Shown here: positions 44,579 to 52,807 of the stretch, piece after piece
Layout: every line of letters begins with the position of its first letter
Numbering within the stretch: position 1 is the first letter of the stretch
Source: Anaerolineales bacterium
Lineage (GTDB): Bacteria > Chloroflexota > Anaerolineae > Anaerolineales > UBA11579
Direction of reading: 5' to 3'
NCBI GenBank assembly: GCA_019637755.1
Contig: JAHBVC010000002.1
Span: 1 to 64,000, forward strand
DNA: 64,000 nt
Program-made: the position numbers and the translations under genes
The notes under the pieces: model-generated
What the model was told of the DNA's origin: nothing
The model's input: only the letters and a program-made list of their open reading frames with translations
Databases searched by the model: none

Positions 44579-44713
44579 GTCATTCCGACGAAGCCGAAGG
44601 CTGCGGAGGGATCCTTTAGGGCAAGAAAAGTCCACCTGGACTTCAAATGGCCTAAAGGATCCCTCGTCGCCGTAGTGTCGCTTTGCGCCACTACATAGCT
44701 CGCTCGGGATGAC
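44579..44713. repeat. 135-bp nested inverted-repeat element in the microcompartment operon
   Basis: The outer ends are GTCATTCCGA (44579-44588) and TCGGGATGAC (44704-44713), with one wobble mismatch. Inner arms GAGGGATCCTTTAGG (44606-44620) and CCTAAAGGATCCCTC (44651-44665) are perfect over 15 bp. A central palindrome AAGTCCA-CC-TGGACTT tops the stem. There is no open reading frame. It fits a MITE or REP-like element, or an RNA hairpin that adjusts expression between deoC and the downstream shell genes. Confidence 0.7.
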
Positions 44714-44738
44714 AATGCAAAATATGTTTGCGTGGACA

Positions 44739-45677
44739 TCAATACGCCTTTGCCGGTTCAGGAGCCGCCACGGCGCTGACGCGCGTGCTGCTCATTTCTT
44801 TTTCGCCCGCCACGATCTTGACCCCTGCGCTGGCGCCGATGCGCGTGGCGCCCGCGTCCACTAGCGTTTTAGCGTCAGCGTAATCACGCACGCCGCCGCT
44901 GGCTTTCACGCCCATGTCTGGGCCAACCACGCGGCGCATCAGGGCAATATCGGCGGCGGTAGCGCCCCCACCCGAGAAGCCGGTAGAGGTCTTGACGAAG
45001 TCTGCACCGGCTTCTTTGGCCAGCAAGCAGGCAGTAACCTTTTCTTCTTCTTCCAGCAGCGCCGTTTCAATAATCACTTTCACCAGCACACCCGCGGCGT
45101 GCGAGATGTGCACTACGCCGGCAATGTCACGGGCGACCAGAGTAAAGTCACGCCCCTTGAGTGCACCGATGTTGATAACCATGTCGATCTCGGTAGCGCC
45201 GTCACGCAGGGCCGTCTCGGTCTCGAAGACTTTGACATCGGGCGCATCGGCACCTAGCGGGAAGCCAATGACGGTGCAGACTTTGACATCCGTGTTCTTG
45301 AGCAAATCAGCACACAGCTTGACGTAGCCCGGGTTTACGCACACCGAGGCGAAGCCGTGTTTGCGTGCCTCGTAGCACAACTGGGCGATCTGGTCTGGCG
45401 TGGCGTCTGGCTTGAGCAGCGTGTGGTCGATCAGCTTGGCCACGCTGGGGTCTTCAGGGATACCACCCAGCGAAGAGGTTAGGCGCTCGGCGCCGGCGTT
45501 GAGCACATGGCCCACGCGGTCAAAGCAGGTCTTGACGCAGATGCCATCGGCACATTCCTGCGTGCAGTGCTCGCAGTTGTCATGCGTGTGGGTGTGTTCC
45601 TGCTCCGCCAGCGCGTGCAAAACCTCACGCGTGACGATCTCCACAATTTTGCGCACTTGTTCGCTATCGTATGCCAT
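44739..45677 (-). CDS. deoC: Deoxyribose-phosphate aldolase with N-terminal targeting helix and Cys/His-rich linker
   Basis: A 312-aa protein. The C-terminal class I aldolase barrel (about 75-300) has the Schiff-base Lys229 in [11 protein letters not shown] and Lys257 in GVKASGG. It cleaves 2-deoxyribose-5-phosphate to glyceraldehyde-3-phosphate and acetaldehyde. The start is ATG 45677. Residues 4-26 ([22 protein letters not shown]) form an amphipathic helix typical of an encapsulation peptide. A segment rich in His and Cys follows (HTHTH at 28-32; Cys 35, 38, 42, 47, 51) that could bind Zn or an Fe-S cluster and is not part of normal DeoC. It overlaps the rpiB-like gene by 14 bp. Confidence 0.93.
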   Translation of the reverse strand: MAYDSEQVRKIVEIVTREVLHALAEQEHTHTHDNCEHCTQECADGICVKTCFDRVGHVLNAGAERLTSSLGGIPEDPSVAKLIDHTLLKPDATPDQIAQLCYEARKHGFASVCVNPGYVKLCADLLKNTDVKVCTVIGFPLGADAPDVKVFETETALRDGATEIDMVINIGALKGRDFTLVARDIAGVVHISHAAGVLVKVIIETALLEEEEKVTACLLAKEAGADFVKTSTGFSGGGATAADIALMRRVVGPDMGVKASGGVRDYADAKTLVDAGATRIGASAGVKIVAGEKEMSSTRVSAVAAPEPAKAY

Positions 45678-46266
45678 TGTTTGCCTCTTTTTCGATGGCC
45701 GATCGCTCTTCGATCGCCATGATCTTGTCCACACGCCCGGCGTGGCGGCCGCCGCCAAATTCGGTGGCCAGCCAAGTGTCAGCAATCTGCTTGGCCAGCG
45801 CCATGCCAATCAGCCCGGCGCCCAGCGTGAGCACATTCGCATCATTGTGCTCACGGCTGTTGACCGCCGTAGCGTAGTCGTAGCACAAGGCGGCGCGCAC
45901 GCCGCGCACTTTGTTGGCAGCCATACAACTGCCGATGCCAGCGCCATCCACAATGATGCCGCGCCAGGCTTCGCCGCTGGCCACTTTGCGCGCCACCGCG
46001 GCGGCAAAATCAGGATAATCCACCGCTTGGGTGCTGTTGGTGCCACAGTCCACAATGGTGTAGCCATTGGCCTGCAAGTGCTCCTTGAGCACCTCTTTCA
46101 TGGCGTAACCGCCATGATCAGCGCCCAGAGCTACCACGCGAACCTTCAAGCCTTCACGCTGGGTGGGTGTGGCGGGCTTGGCCGCCGGCACATCGCCAGC
46201 CGCGCCGAGCTGGGCAGTCACGCGCTGCACGATGGCTTGAACTTGCTCGTCGCTCACGGGAGGCAT
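45664..46266 (-). CDS. RpiB/LacAB-family sugar-phosphate isomerase homologue, microcompartment type
   Basis: A 200-aa protein. The RpiB fold (about 42-185) has [29 protein letters not shown] and [16 protein letters not shown]. Where E. coli RpiB has its catalytic Cys (CGTG), this protein has Asp107 (IIVDGAGIG), so ordinary ribose-5-phosphate isomerisation is uncertain. The N-terminus ([19 protein letters not shown] followed by an Ala/Pro/Thr linker) looks like an encapsulation peptide. The start is ATG 46266; TATAAT ends 6 nt before it and no Shine-Dalgarno is present, so the mRNA may be leaderless. Confidence 0.87.
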   Translation of the reverse strand: MPPVSDEQVQAIVQRVTAQLGAAGDVPAAKPATPTQREGLKVRVVALGADHGGYAMKEVLKEHLQANGYTIVDCGTNSTQAVDYPDFAAAVARKVASGEAWRGIIVDGAGIGSCMAANKVRGVRAALCYDYATAVNSREHNDANVLTLGAGLIGMALAKQIADTWLATEFGGGRHAGRVDKIMAIEERSAIEKEANNGIR

Positions 46267-46272
46267 AGTCAG

Positions 46273-46278
46273 ATTATA
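46273..46278 (-). promoter_or_regulatory. -10 element for the microcompartment genes
   Basis: A perfect TATAAT on the minus strand, 6 nt before the rpiB-like ATG, lies in the 42-bp gap after the GntR gene. No good -35 is visible at 16-18 nt. If used, it would uncouple shell and enzyme expression from the regulator gene. Confidence 0.5.
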
Positions 46279-46308
46279 GGGCAAGCGCGTCGCTCAATGC
46301 GCAGCGCA

Positions 46309-47109
46309 CTACCCTCGCCCGCTCCCGGCGGGCACTGGCAAACGGCGGAAGCCAAAATCCTGCACAGGCGCATGCAGTTTGAGATTGGCATAGAAGCGGA
46401 AGTGGTCCGCGCGCACTTCAGAATCGACATATTCGATGACGCGGCCTTCAGCCGTGCGCGTCTCGCGATGGAAGACAAAGACCACGGCGGGCTGCGGCAG
46501 GCCGAGCAGCTCGGCTACCTGGTCGCTGGCCAGGCTGGCTTCGATCTCCTGCTCGGCATGGTCAGGGCGCTGGCCATATCCATCGGCCAGAATTTGATAC
46601 AGGGAGGTGCTGGCAAAGTCATGCTCAAGGATGCCGGGGAAGAGTTCGTGCGGCAGGTAGGCGCGCTCGATAGCAGTCGGCTCACCGTCCATAAAACGCA
46701 GACGGTTGAGGAACGCGACCGGGCTGCCCAGTTGCACCTGCAGGCGGCGTGCCAAAAACGCATCCGCCGGCACCAGGCTGGCTTCCAGCACGCGGCTGGC
46801 TACCTGGCGGCCTTGCATCTGCATCTCTTGCGTGAAGCCTAGCAGGTATTCGGCGGTCTTGCTGACGCGTGGCTCAGTGACGAAGCTGCCCACGCCTTGC
46901 AGCGTGCGCAGGTAGCCCTGGGCGGTGAGGTCAGCAATGGCGTGGCGCACGGTGTTGCGCCCCACCCCGTACAGCTCGCACAGCTCGCTTTCGGAGGGGA
47001 TGCGCTGGCCGGGCTGCAGGTGGCCGCTGCGCATTTGCTCGCGCAGCTCGTCAGCCATGGCTTCGTATAGTGGCTTGGCGGCGCGTGACTTCTCGTTCAG
47101 CAGCGTCAT
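46309..47109 (-). CDS. GntR-family regulator (HutC/UTRA type) of the microcompartment operon
   Basis: A 266-aa transcription factor. The winged helix (PLYEAMADELREQMRSGHLQPGQRIPSESELCELYGVGRNTVRHAIADL, in part) is followed by VGSFVTEPRVSKTAEYLLGFTQEM, which opens the UTRA ligand-binding domain. It lies directly upstream of the enzymes on the same strand and overlaps the DHFR-like gene by 4 nt (ATGA). A phosphorylated sugar such as deoxyribose-5-phosphate is a plausible inducer, by context only. Confidence 0.9.
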   Translation of the reverse strand: MTLLNEKSRAAKPLYEAMADELREQMRSGHLQPGQRIPSESELCELYGVGRNTVRHAIADLTAQGYLRTLQGVGSFVTEPRVSKTAEYLLGFTQEMQMQGRQVASRVLEASLVPADAFLARRLQVQLGSPVAFLNRLRFMDGEPTAIERAYLPHELFPGILEHDFASTSLYQILADGYGQRPDHAEQEIEASLASDQVAELLGLPQPAVVFVFHRETRTAEGRVIEYVDSEVRADHFRFYANLKLHAPVQDFGFRRLPVPAGSGRG

Positions 47110-47669
47110 TGGCCGGCCGCCTTGTTGACTTCGTAGCGTAGCTCCACCATGCCGGTGCCCATTTGCTGCACAGCGCGGAGGCGCAGGGCGTTGCTAGGCA
47201 GGCGGCGCGGAAACAAAGGCTTGCCCTGCCCCAAAGTGACTGAGGCCACTTGCACGATGATTTCATCCAGCAAGCCGGCATCGTAAAACTGGCCGGCCAG
47301 CTCGCCGCCGCCCACCACCCACAGATTCTTATCGCCGGCCTGGGCGCGCATCTCCGCGTAGACAGGGCGCACGTCGCCGCGGCAAAAGCGCAGATCTGCC
47401 TCAGCCAGCACTGGCAAGGTGCGGCTGGAGAATACCCAGGTGGGTTGTGTGTAAGGCCAGGCCGAGCCCGTTTCGGCGATCACTGCGTCTGCGTTCTCTT
47501 GCAACCATTGGTAGGTCGTGGAACCCATTGCCAATGCCCCCACTTCTGTAATGAAGGCGGGGTAGCTGCTCTCGGCTAGTTCACCCAGCGAGAACAGCCA
47601 CTCCAAGGAATCATCCTCGGTGGCAATGAAGCCATCCAAACTGGTGGCGGTGTAGTATTGAGTCTTCAT
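47106..47669 (-). CDS. Dihydrofolate reductase-like protein (RibD C-terminal family)
   Basis: A 187-aa protein of the DHFR/RibD-C superfamily: it starts YYTATSLDGFIATEDDSLEWL, with GALAMGSTTYQWL, the nucleotide-binding NLWVVGGGELAGQFYDAGLLDEI and a closing strand. YyaP/YwjB-like relatives are mostly uncharacterised reductases. It probably shares an mRNA with gntR because of the ATGA overlap, but a link to microcompartment metabolism is not apparent. Confidence 0.88.
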   Translation of the reverse strand: MKTQYYTATSLDGFIATEDDSLEWLFSLGELAESSYPAFITEVGALAMGSTTYQWLQENADAVIAETGSAWPYTQPTWVFSSRTLPVLAEADLRFCRGDVRPVYAEMRAQAGDKNLWVVGGGELAGQFYDAGLLDEIIVQVASVTLGQGKPLFPRRLPSNALRLRAVQQMGTGMVELRYEVNKAAGQ

Positions 47670-47807
47670 GCACTCATACCTACATGTTCCAACATGTCCC
47701 TATGATAGATAAAAACCAGATGTGAGTCAACCCCTGGCGATAACTTGGTCTCGCGGTTGCCGTTGTCCCCTATAGCTGGCCGCCCGGCCAGCAGAATAGG
47801 AGGATGT

Positions 47808-47972
47808 ATGCTTAACTGGGCACTTACCTTTTTGATTGTGGCGCTCATCGCCGGTGCATTGGGCTTCGGTGGTATTGCCGGCACGGCCACTGAGATTGCC
47901 AAGATCTTGTTCGTGGTGTTTTTGGTGCTGTTCGTGATCTCGCTCATCTTTGGGCGCCGGCCACGCATGTAG
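47808..47972 (+). CDS. Small DUF1328-type membrane protein
   Basis: A 54-aa hydrophobic peptide with two transmembrane helices ([20 protein letters not shown] and the segment [17 protein letters not shown]), a pattern typical of the YtjA/DUF1328 family of stress-associated small membrane proteins. AGGAGG is 4 nt before the ATG at 47808. It stands alone, with a strong terminator after it. Confidence 0.88.
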   Translation: MLNWALTFLIVALIAGALGFGGIAGTATEIAKILFVVFLVLFVISLIFGRRPRM

Positions 47973-47984
47973 CCCAGGCACCAC

Positions 47985-48016
47985 AAAAAAAGCCCGCCAA
48001 ATGGCGGGCTTTTTTT
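47985..48016. terminator. Bidirectional intrinsic terminator
   Basis: A 14-bp arm pair (A7 then GCCCGCC, with GGCGGGC then T7) around an AAAT loop separates the convergent DUF1328 and HlyIII-like genes, giving U-runs on both strands. Confidence 0.95.
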
Positions 48017-48027
48017 GTTGCTAGCAC

Positions 48028-48687
48028 TCAGGCCGCCAGCGGAATCACATAGAAGAGAATAGAAAAGTAGTGCAAGGCGCTGCCCAGCAACACAAAACCG
48101 TGCCAGATAGCATGGTTAAAGGGCAGCTTCTTCCACACATAGAAGATCACACCCACCATGTAAGCCAAGCCACCGCCGGCCAGCAGCCACAGGCCACCAG
48201 GGGCCACGTTCTCCAGCAGCGGGCGAATGGCCACCACCACCAGCCAGCTCATGCCGATGTACGGAATGGCATTGACCCAACGCGGCAGCTTGAGCATGAC
48301 GCCCTGCATGGCAATGCCGGCAATGGCCAGCGTCCACACCACCGCCAGCAGGCTCCAGCCCCACGGCCCGCGCAGATTCACCAGCAGGAAGGGCGTATAC
48401 GTTCCTGCGATGAGCAAAAAAATCGCCGAATGATCCAGCGCGCGCAGCCATTTCTTGGCGCGCTCCAGCGGGATGCCGTGATACAGGGTGGAAGTGGTGT
48501 ACAGCATGATCTGGGTGGCCCCATAGATGCTGCAACTGACAATGTGCCAGGCCGTCCCGTGCAGGCTAGCGAAGCTGGCCAGCACGGCCAAACCGGCAAT
48601 CGACAAGACGATGCCAATACCGTGCGAGATGCTGTTGGCCAGCTCCTCCGCCGGGGTGTAGCGATTGGCGTGAATGTTTACGCTCAT
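48028..48687 (-). CDS. Hemolysin III/PAQR-family membrane protein
   Basis: A 219-aa seven-helix protein. It opens with YTPAEELANSISHGIGIVLSIAG and contains STLYHGIP with the family His, ALDHSAIFLLIAGTYTPF and the C-terminal LPFNHAIWHGFVLLGSALHYFS; the conserved Ser/His/Asp set is that of the PAQR hydrolase-like superfamily. The start is ATG 48687. TATAAT (48700-48695, minus) ends 7 nt before it with no Shine-Dalgarno, another probable leaderless gene. The cellular role in bacteria is poorly known. Confidence 0.9.
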   Translation of the reverse strand: MSVNIHANRYTPAEELANSISHGIGIVLSIAGLAVLASFASLHGTAWHIVSCSIYGATQIMLYTTSTLYHGIPLERAKKWLRALDHSAIFLLIAGTYTPFLLVNLRGPWGWSLLAVVWTLAIAGIAMQGVMLKLPRWVNAIPYIGMSWLVVVAIRPLLENVAPGGLWLLAGGGLAYMVGVIFYVWKKLPFNHAIWHGFVLLGSALHYFSILFYVIPLAA

Positions 48688-48817
48688 TGAGTTAATTATA
48701 GCCAAGTGCTGGCCGCCCAGGCAGCCCTTTACCAAGCCTTAACCTGATTGCACCAAGCGCAAGGGCGCAAGGTTGTTATACTGCCGCCAAATTTACCTTT
48801 CCCAACAGGAGCTATCC

Positions 48818-49267
48818 ATGCGCAACGCCCGCCCTACCTCGGCCGCTTCCAAAACCGGCTACGTCAAATTCTCCAACAAACTCTCCAGCTCGCTCGACCA
48901 GATCTCCAGTACGGTGCGCGAGAACGCCCAGATGATTGACTCCATTCAGGAAGTAGCGCTGGAGCTCACCACAACCTTCGGTAGCCTGCACACGGTGGCC
49001 GTCAAATACGCCCGTAGTGCCAACCAGGTGCTGGATGTGATCCTGCCCATCGTGAAGAACCTGCCCATCGTGCCCAAGAACGCCCAGACCATGCTGGTCA
49101 ACCTGGAGAAATGGACGCAGCTGATCATCGACAACGAGGCCAAGACCTCGGCCACGGTGAGCTCGGTGCGCAGCGGCCTGCAGTCCGGCGATGTGAACAA
49201 ACTCAAGACGCACGCTGCGGATCTGAAGTCGGTAACGGCGGCGCTGTCGAAGTTGGCAGTGAAATAG
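48818..49267 (+). CDS. Helical protein of unknown function
   Basis: A 149-aa soluble protein, predicted almost wholly alpha-helical, starting at ATG 48818 with AGGAG 7 nt upstream. Heptad-like hydrophobic spacing (YVKFSNKLSSSLDQISSTVRENAQMIDSIQEVALEL and further on, in part) suggests a coiled-coil bundle. No membrane helix, signal peptide or catalytic motif is present. No family recognised. It stands alone between HlyIII-like and the repeat array. Confidence 0.65.
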   Translation: MRNARPTSAASKTGYVKFSNKLSSSLDQISSTVRENAQMIDSIQEVALELTTTFGSLHTVAVKYARSANQVLDVILPIVKNLPIVPKNAQTMLVNLEKWTQLIIDNEAKTSATVSSVRSGLQSGDVNKLKTHAADLKSVTAALSKLAVK

Positions 49268-49380
49268 CTGTTAGCTGTTAGTTGTTAGTTGTTAGCTATA
49301 AGCTGTCAGCCATAAGCTAAAGACAAAATCAAAACAAAAACAAACCGCAGAAATGTGCGGCTTGTTTGCTAATTACGCGT
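49268..49380. repeat. Heptamer patch and hairpin after the helical protein gene
   Basis: 49268-49320 is built from variants of the 7-mer GTTAGCT/GTTAGTT. It is followed by ACCGCA-GAAATG-TGCGGC (about 49344-49362) with a T-rich continuation that may terminate the upstream gene. A related patch (CTAATCGCTAACAGCTAATAGCTA) occurs at about 50150-50180, on the other side of the long repeat array. Confidence 0.6.
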
Positions 49381-50111
49381 GTCATCCTGAGCGGGTTTTG
49401 CATCACACACCCGGGCGCCGAAGCCAGAACAGCGAAGGATCATTGCTGGCGCATCTTCCACGCTACGCATGTTTGAAACACGCGCCGTAGATGTTCTTCG
49501 CTTTGCTCAGAACGACACGCGCCCTTTGTCATCCTGAGCGGGTGTTGCATCTCACACTGGGACGCCGAACCCGCACCAGCGAAGGACCTTGCTGGCGCTT
49601 CTCCCACGCTACGCACGTTTGAAACACGCGCCGTAGATGTTCTTCGCTTTACTCAGAACGACACGCGCCCTTTGTCATCCTGAGCGGGTGTTGAATCTCA
49701 CACCGGGGCGCCGAACCCAGAACAGCGAAGGATCATTGCTGGCGCTCCCTCCACGCTACCCATATGAAACACACATCGGGATGTTCTCCGCTTTGCTCAG
49801 AACGACACGCGCCCTCTGTCATCCTGAGCGGGTTTTGCATCACACACCGGGGCGCCGAGCCTTGGTCAGCGAAGGATCCTTGCTGGCACCTCTTCCACGC
49901 TACGCATGTTTGAAACACGCGCCGTAGATGTTCTTCGCTTTGCTCAGAACGACACGCGCCCTTTGTCATCCTGAGCGGGTGTCGAATCTCACACCGGGGC
50001 GCCGAAGCCAGAACAGCGAAGGATCGTTGCTGGCGCATCTTCCACGCTACGCACGTTTGAAACACGCGCCGTAGATGTTCTTCGCTTTGCTCAGAACGAC
50101 ACGCGCCCTTT
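49381..50111. repeat. Five-unit tandem array of 144-147-bp repeats
   Basis: Units begin with GTCATCCTGAGCGGGT at 49381, 49528, 49674, 49818 and 49965 and end with AACGACACGCGCCCTTT (CT in the third). Lengths are 147, 146, 144, 147 and 147 bp. The ends of each unit (CATCCTGAGCG and CTTTGCTCAGAACGAC) are partly inverted, and internal AGCGAAGGATC is shared with scattered repeats elsewhere in the window. The units differ by small substitutions, most in the third. Open frames across the array follow the repeat period and look non-coding. Confidence 0.92.
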
Positions 50112-50187
50112 GTAACCCAGCCCACAGGAACGCAAGCCCACAAGCTGACCGCTAATCGCTAACAGCTAATAGCTAAATAGCTATCCA

Positions 50188-51561
50188 CTACTCTCGCTGT
50201 TTCGCCACAATGCGTATCGGCGTACCCAGGAAGCCGTAGGCTTCGCGGATGCGGTTTTCCAAGTAGCGCTCGTAGGTAAAGTGCAGCAACTTGGGGTCAT
50301 TGCAATACAACATAAACGTAGGCGGATCGCTGCGCACCTGCGTGCCGTAGTAAATACGCAGGTTGCGCCCGGCACGGTTGGGCGCCGGCTGGTGCGCCTG
50401 GGCCTCTTCCAACACACGGTTGACCTGCGAGGTACTGAGCTTGACCATGCGCTCGGCGCCAACTTTGATCGCCATCGGCAGCACGTCTTGCACGCGCTGG
50501 CCGGTTTTGGCCGAGATGAACAGCAAAGGTGCATAGTCAATAAATTTCAGCACATGGCGAATGTTGCGCGTGTATTGATCCATACTATAGGAGTCTTTAT
50601 CCACCGCGTCCCACTTGTTCACCAGCACTACCGCGCTTTTCCAGGCGTCCTGCACATAGCCGGCAATGTGCGCATCCTGAGCGGTGATGCCCGTGGTGGC
50701 GTCGATCACCAACAGCACCACTTCGGCCCGCTCGATGGCGCGCACGGAGCGGATCGCCGAGTATTTTTCCACGCCGGGCTCGATCTTGCCACGGCGGCGC
50801 AGCCCGGCGGTATCGATCAGCTTGACACGCTGGCCCTCAAACTCCACATAACTATCCACGGTGTCACGGGTGGTGCCAGGAATATCACTGACGATAGCGC
50901 GCTCCTCGCCCGCCAGCGCGTTGAGCAGCGTCGATTTGCCGGCATTGGGCTTGCCCACGATAGCCACCGAGAGATCTGCATCCAGACCCTGCGGGTCTTC
51001 TGGCTGCGGCGGCAGGGCAGCCACCAGCGCATCCAGCATATCGCCGGTGCCAGAGCCGTGCACGGCGGACACCGGATGCGGGTCGCCCATGCCCAGCTCA
51101 TAGAACTCAGCCAGATGGTCACGGCGCTGCACCGAATCGACCTTGTTGACCACCAGCAGCACCGGCGGCTCGAGGCGCTCTTCCACTTTGCGTTGGCTGC
51201 GGCGCAGGATGCTGGCCACTTCGCGATCCGCCGGGGTGACGCCGCTTTCCACATCCACCACGAACATCACCAGATCGGCATCGCTTACCGCCTGCTGGGC
51301 TTGCTCACGGATCTGCTCGATGAACTCGGCCGAGCCGATGGAGAGCGGCTCGCGGCCACGCGTGACCGCCGTGGGGTCAATGCCGCCGGTATCCACGATG
51401 ATGAACTGCACGCCGATCCAATCCGATTCGGCGTACAGGCGGTCACGCGTAGTGCCGGCCACATCATCCACCACGGCCAGGCGCTGCCCAGCCAGGCGAT
51501 TAAACAGGGCACTCTTGCCCACGTTGGGGCGGCCCACAATAGCAACAACAGGTTTTGACAT
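50188..51561 (-). CDS. der: Double-domain ribosome assembly GTPase Der (EngA)
   Basis: A 457-aa protein with two GTPase domains: [12 protein letters not shown] and DTGGID in the first, GKPNAGKSTLLN and DTAGLRRRGK in the second. A KH-like C-terminal domain follows. It works in 50S maturation. It is the last gene of a minus-strand run kbl-coaE-cdaA-ybbR-der, 13 bp after ybbR. No terminator was identified between it and the repeat array. Confidence 0.97.
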   Translation of the reverse strand: MSKPVVAIVGRPNVGKSALFNRLAGQRLAVVDDVAGTTRDRLYAESDWIGVQFIIVDTGGIDPTAVTRGREPLSIGSAEFIEQIREQAQQAVSDADLVMFVVDVESGVTPADREVASILRRSQRKVEERLEPPVLLVVNKVDSVQRRDHLAEFYELGMGDPHPVSAVHGSGTGDMLDALVAALPPQPEDPQGLDADLSVAIVGKPNAGKSTLLNALAGEERAIVSDIPGTTRDTVDSYVEFEGQRVKLIDTAGLRRRGKIEPGVEKYSAIRSVRAIERAEVVLLVIDATTGITAQDAHIAGYVQDAWKSAVVLVNKWDAVDKDSYSMDQYTRNIRHVLKFIDYAPLLFISAKTGQRVQDVLPMAIKVGAERMVKLSTSQVNRVLEEAQAHQPAPNRAGRNLRIYYGTQVRSDPPTFMLYCNDPKLLHFTYERYLENRIREAYGFLGTPIRIVAKQRE

Positions 51562-51574
51562 AAAATCCGCTTCT

Positions 51575-52807
51575 TTATTTACGCGCGATCACAACTTCGA
51601 TGGCGCTGGGCGTGATCGATGAAATTTGCACGCCATTGGGCAAGATCTCCGCCTCCGGCTCCAGCATATGCGTGCCCAACGCCAAATCGCTCACGTCCAC
51701 GATGAGCCGCACATCCGCTGCCGATAGATTTTGCAGCACCGTCAGCGGACCAGAGATGATAACGCTGATGCTCTGCGGCGAAAGTGTGGCCGTGCGGTTG
51801 GCCGCCAGGCCGATGACTTCCACATTGAGGTTGAGCAGCACGCTGCTCTCCACCGGGGCGATGCCCACGGTCACCTGCACGTTCTGCTCCTCGCCCACTA
51901 CGATGACGCCCTGCGGCAGCGCCAGCAGCAAACGCGTTTCCAGATCATCATTCAAATTGGTCAGATCGAGCGGCTGCGTGGTAACGAAGCCGGGCAAGTT
52001 GGCCACTACTTGCGGGTCGGCCGAGAACAGGGTCACCACCGGCGGGGAGACGGAAATATCGGTGACGCGGAAGCCGCTGGCGGGTTGGCCGCTGGTCTCC
52101 ACTTTCACCGCCACATCGCGATAGCCGCCGGATTGCAAGATGCTTACATCCAGGGTGGCTTCACTGGGTTCGATGGTCAAGCCACTCAGCACGACGCCAT
52201 TGGCATCCACCGCCTGCAGGGTCACTGGCAGGCTGATCGGTTCACGCGCCTGGCTAATATCCAGCACGGCGTGCACGCCGGCCACCTGCGCCATCAAGCT
52301 CAACGGGCCAACCACGGTGGCATTGCTGGGCGCCACGCTGACGCCATCCAACTGGAAGCCCAGCGCCAACTGGCCCTGCAATTGCGGCGTGATCATCACT
52401 TCGCGCACCGCCCGCGGCTCCAGCGCCACGCTGATCTGCTGTAGGGTGAGGCTGACGACGCGGATCGGCCGCAAACTCGATTCGACCTTGATCTCTACCT
52501 CGTGTTCGCCTTCCTCCAGCCCGCTCAAGTCAACATACGCCTTGACCGGGCGCGGCTGGGCCACGAGCTGCGCCCACAATGAGCTGGGCGCGCCCAAGCG
52601 CACACTGACCTCGCTGGGCAGGCTGCCGATCACCATCAGCTCAGGATCGAGCCCACGCACCTCCAGGGCCAACGGCACGGGGTAATCACGCACCTCGTTG
52701 GGATCAGCCGCCACCACGGCCGAGATCCACACCGCGAAGGCCAGCAGGAAGGCCAGGGCCAGGGTGCCGATGTTGGCCCACAGTCGTTGCCATAGCGTGC
52801 GCAGCAT
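51575..52807 (-). CDS. YbbR-domain protein, CdaA regulator (CdaR-like)
   Basis: A 410-aa protein with one N-terminal transmembrane helix (IGTLALAFLLAFAVWISAVVA) followed by about four extracytoplasmic YbbR repeats, for example YPVPLALEVRGLDPELMVIG and ISLPVTLQAVDANGVVLSGLTIEPSEATLDV (in part). In Firmicutes CdaR sits next to CdaA and modulates c-di-AMP synthesis. Here the ATG at 52807 overlaps the cdaA stop by one base (TGATG). The pairing strongly supports the same role. Confidence 0.9.
   Translation of the reverse strand: MLRTLWQRLWANIGTLALAFLLAFAVWISAVVAADPNEVRDYPVPLALEVRGLDPELMVIGSLPSEVSVRLGAPSSLWAQLVAQPRPVKAYVDLSGLEEGEHEVEIKVESSLRPIRVVSLTLQQISVALEPRAVREVMITPQLQGQLALGFQLDGVSVAPSNATVVGPLSLMAQVAGVHAVLDISQAREPISLPVTLQAVDANGVVLSGLTIEPSEATLDVSILQSGGYRDVAVKVETSGQPASGFRVTDISVSPPVVTLFSADPQVVANLPGFVTTQPLDLTNLNDDLETRLLLALPQGVIVVGEEQNVQVTVGIAPVESSVLLNLNVEVIGLAANRTATLSPQSISVIISGPLTVLQNLSAADVRLIVDVSDLALGTHMLEPEAEILPNGVQISSITPSAIEVVIARK

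Noticed and set aside
44579-44713. Transposase gene or insertion sequence in the microcompartment operon
   Set aside because: Only an inverted-repeat hairpin is present; there is no coding frame or target-site duplication that I can confirm.
49381-50111. CRISPR array
   Set aside because: The units are 144-147 bp and abut each other directly, with no short repeat/unique spacer alternation and no cas genes in the window.
49637-50143. Open reading frames of 96 and 136 codons across the tandem repeat array
   Set aside because: They run over repeated units with unit-length periodicity, have no ribosome site and encode no recognisable protein.
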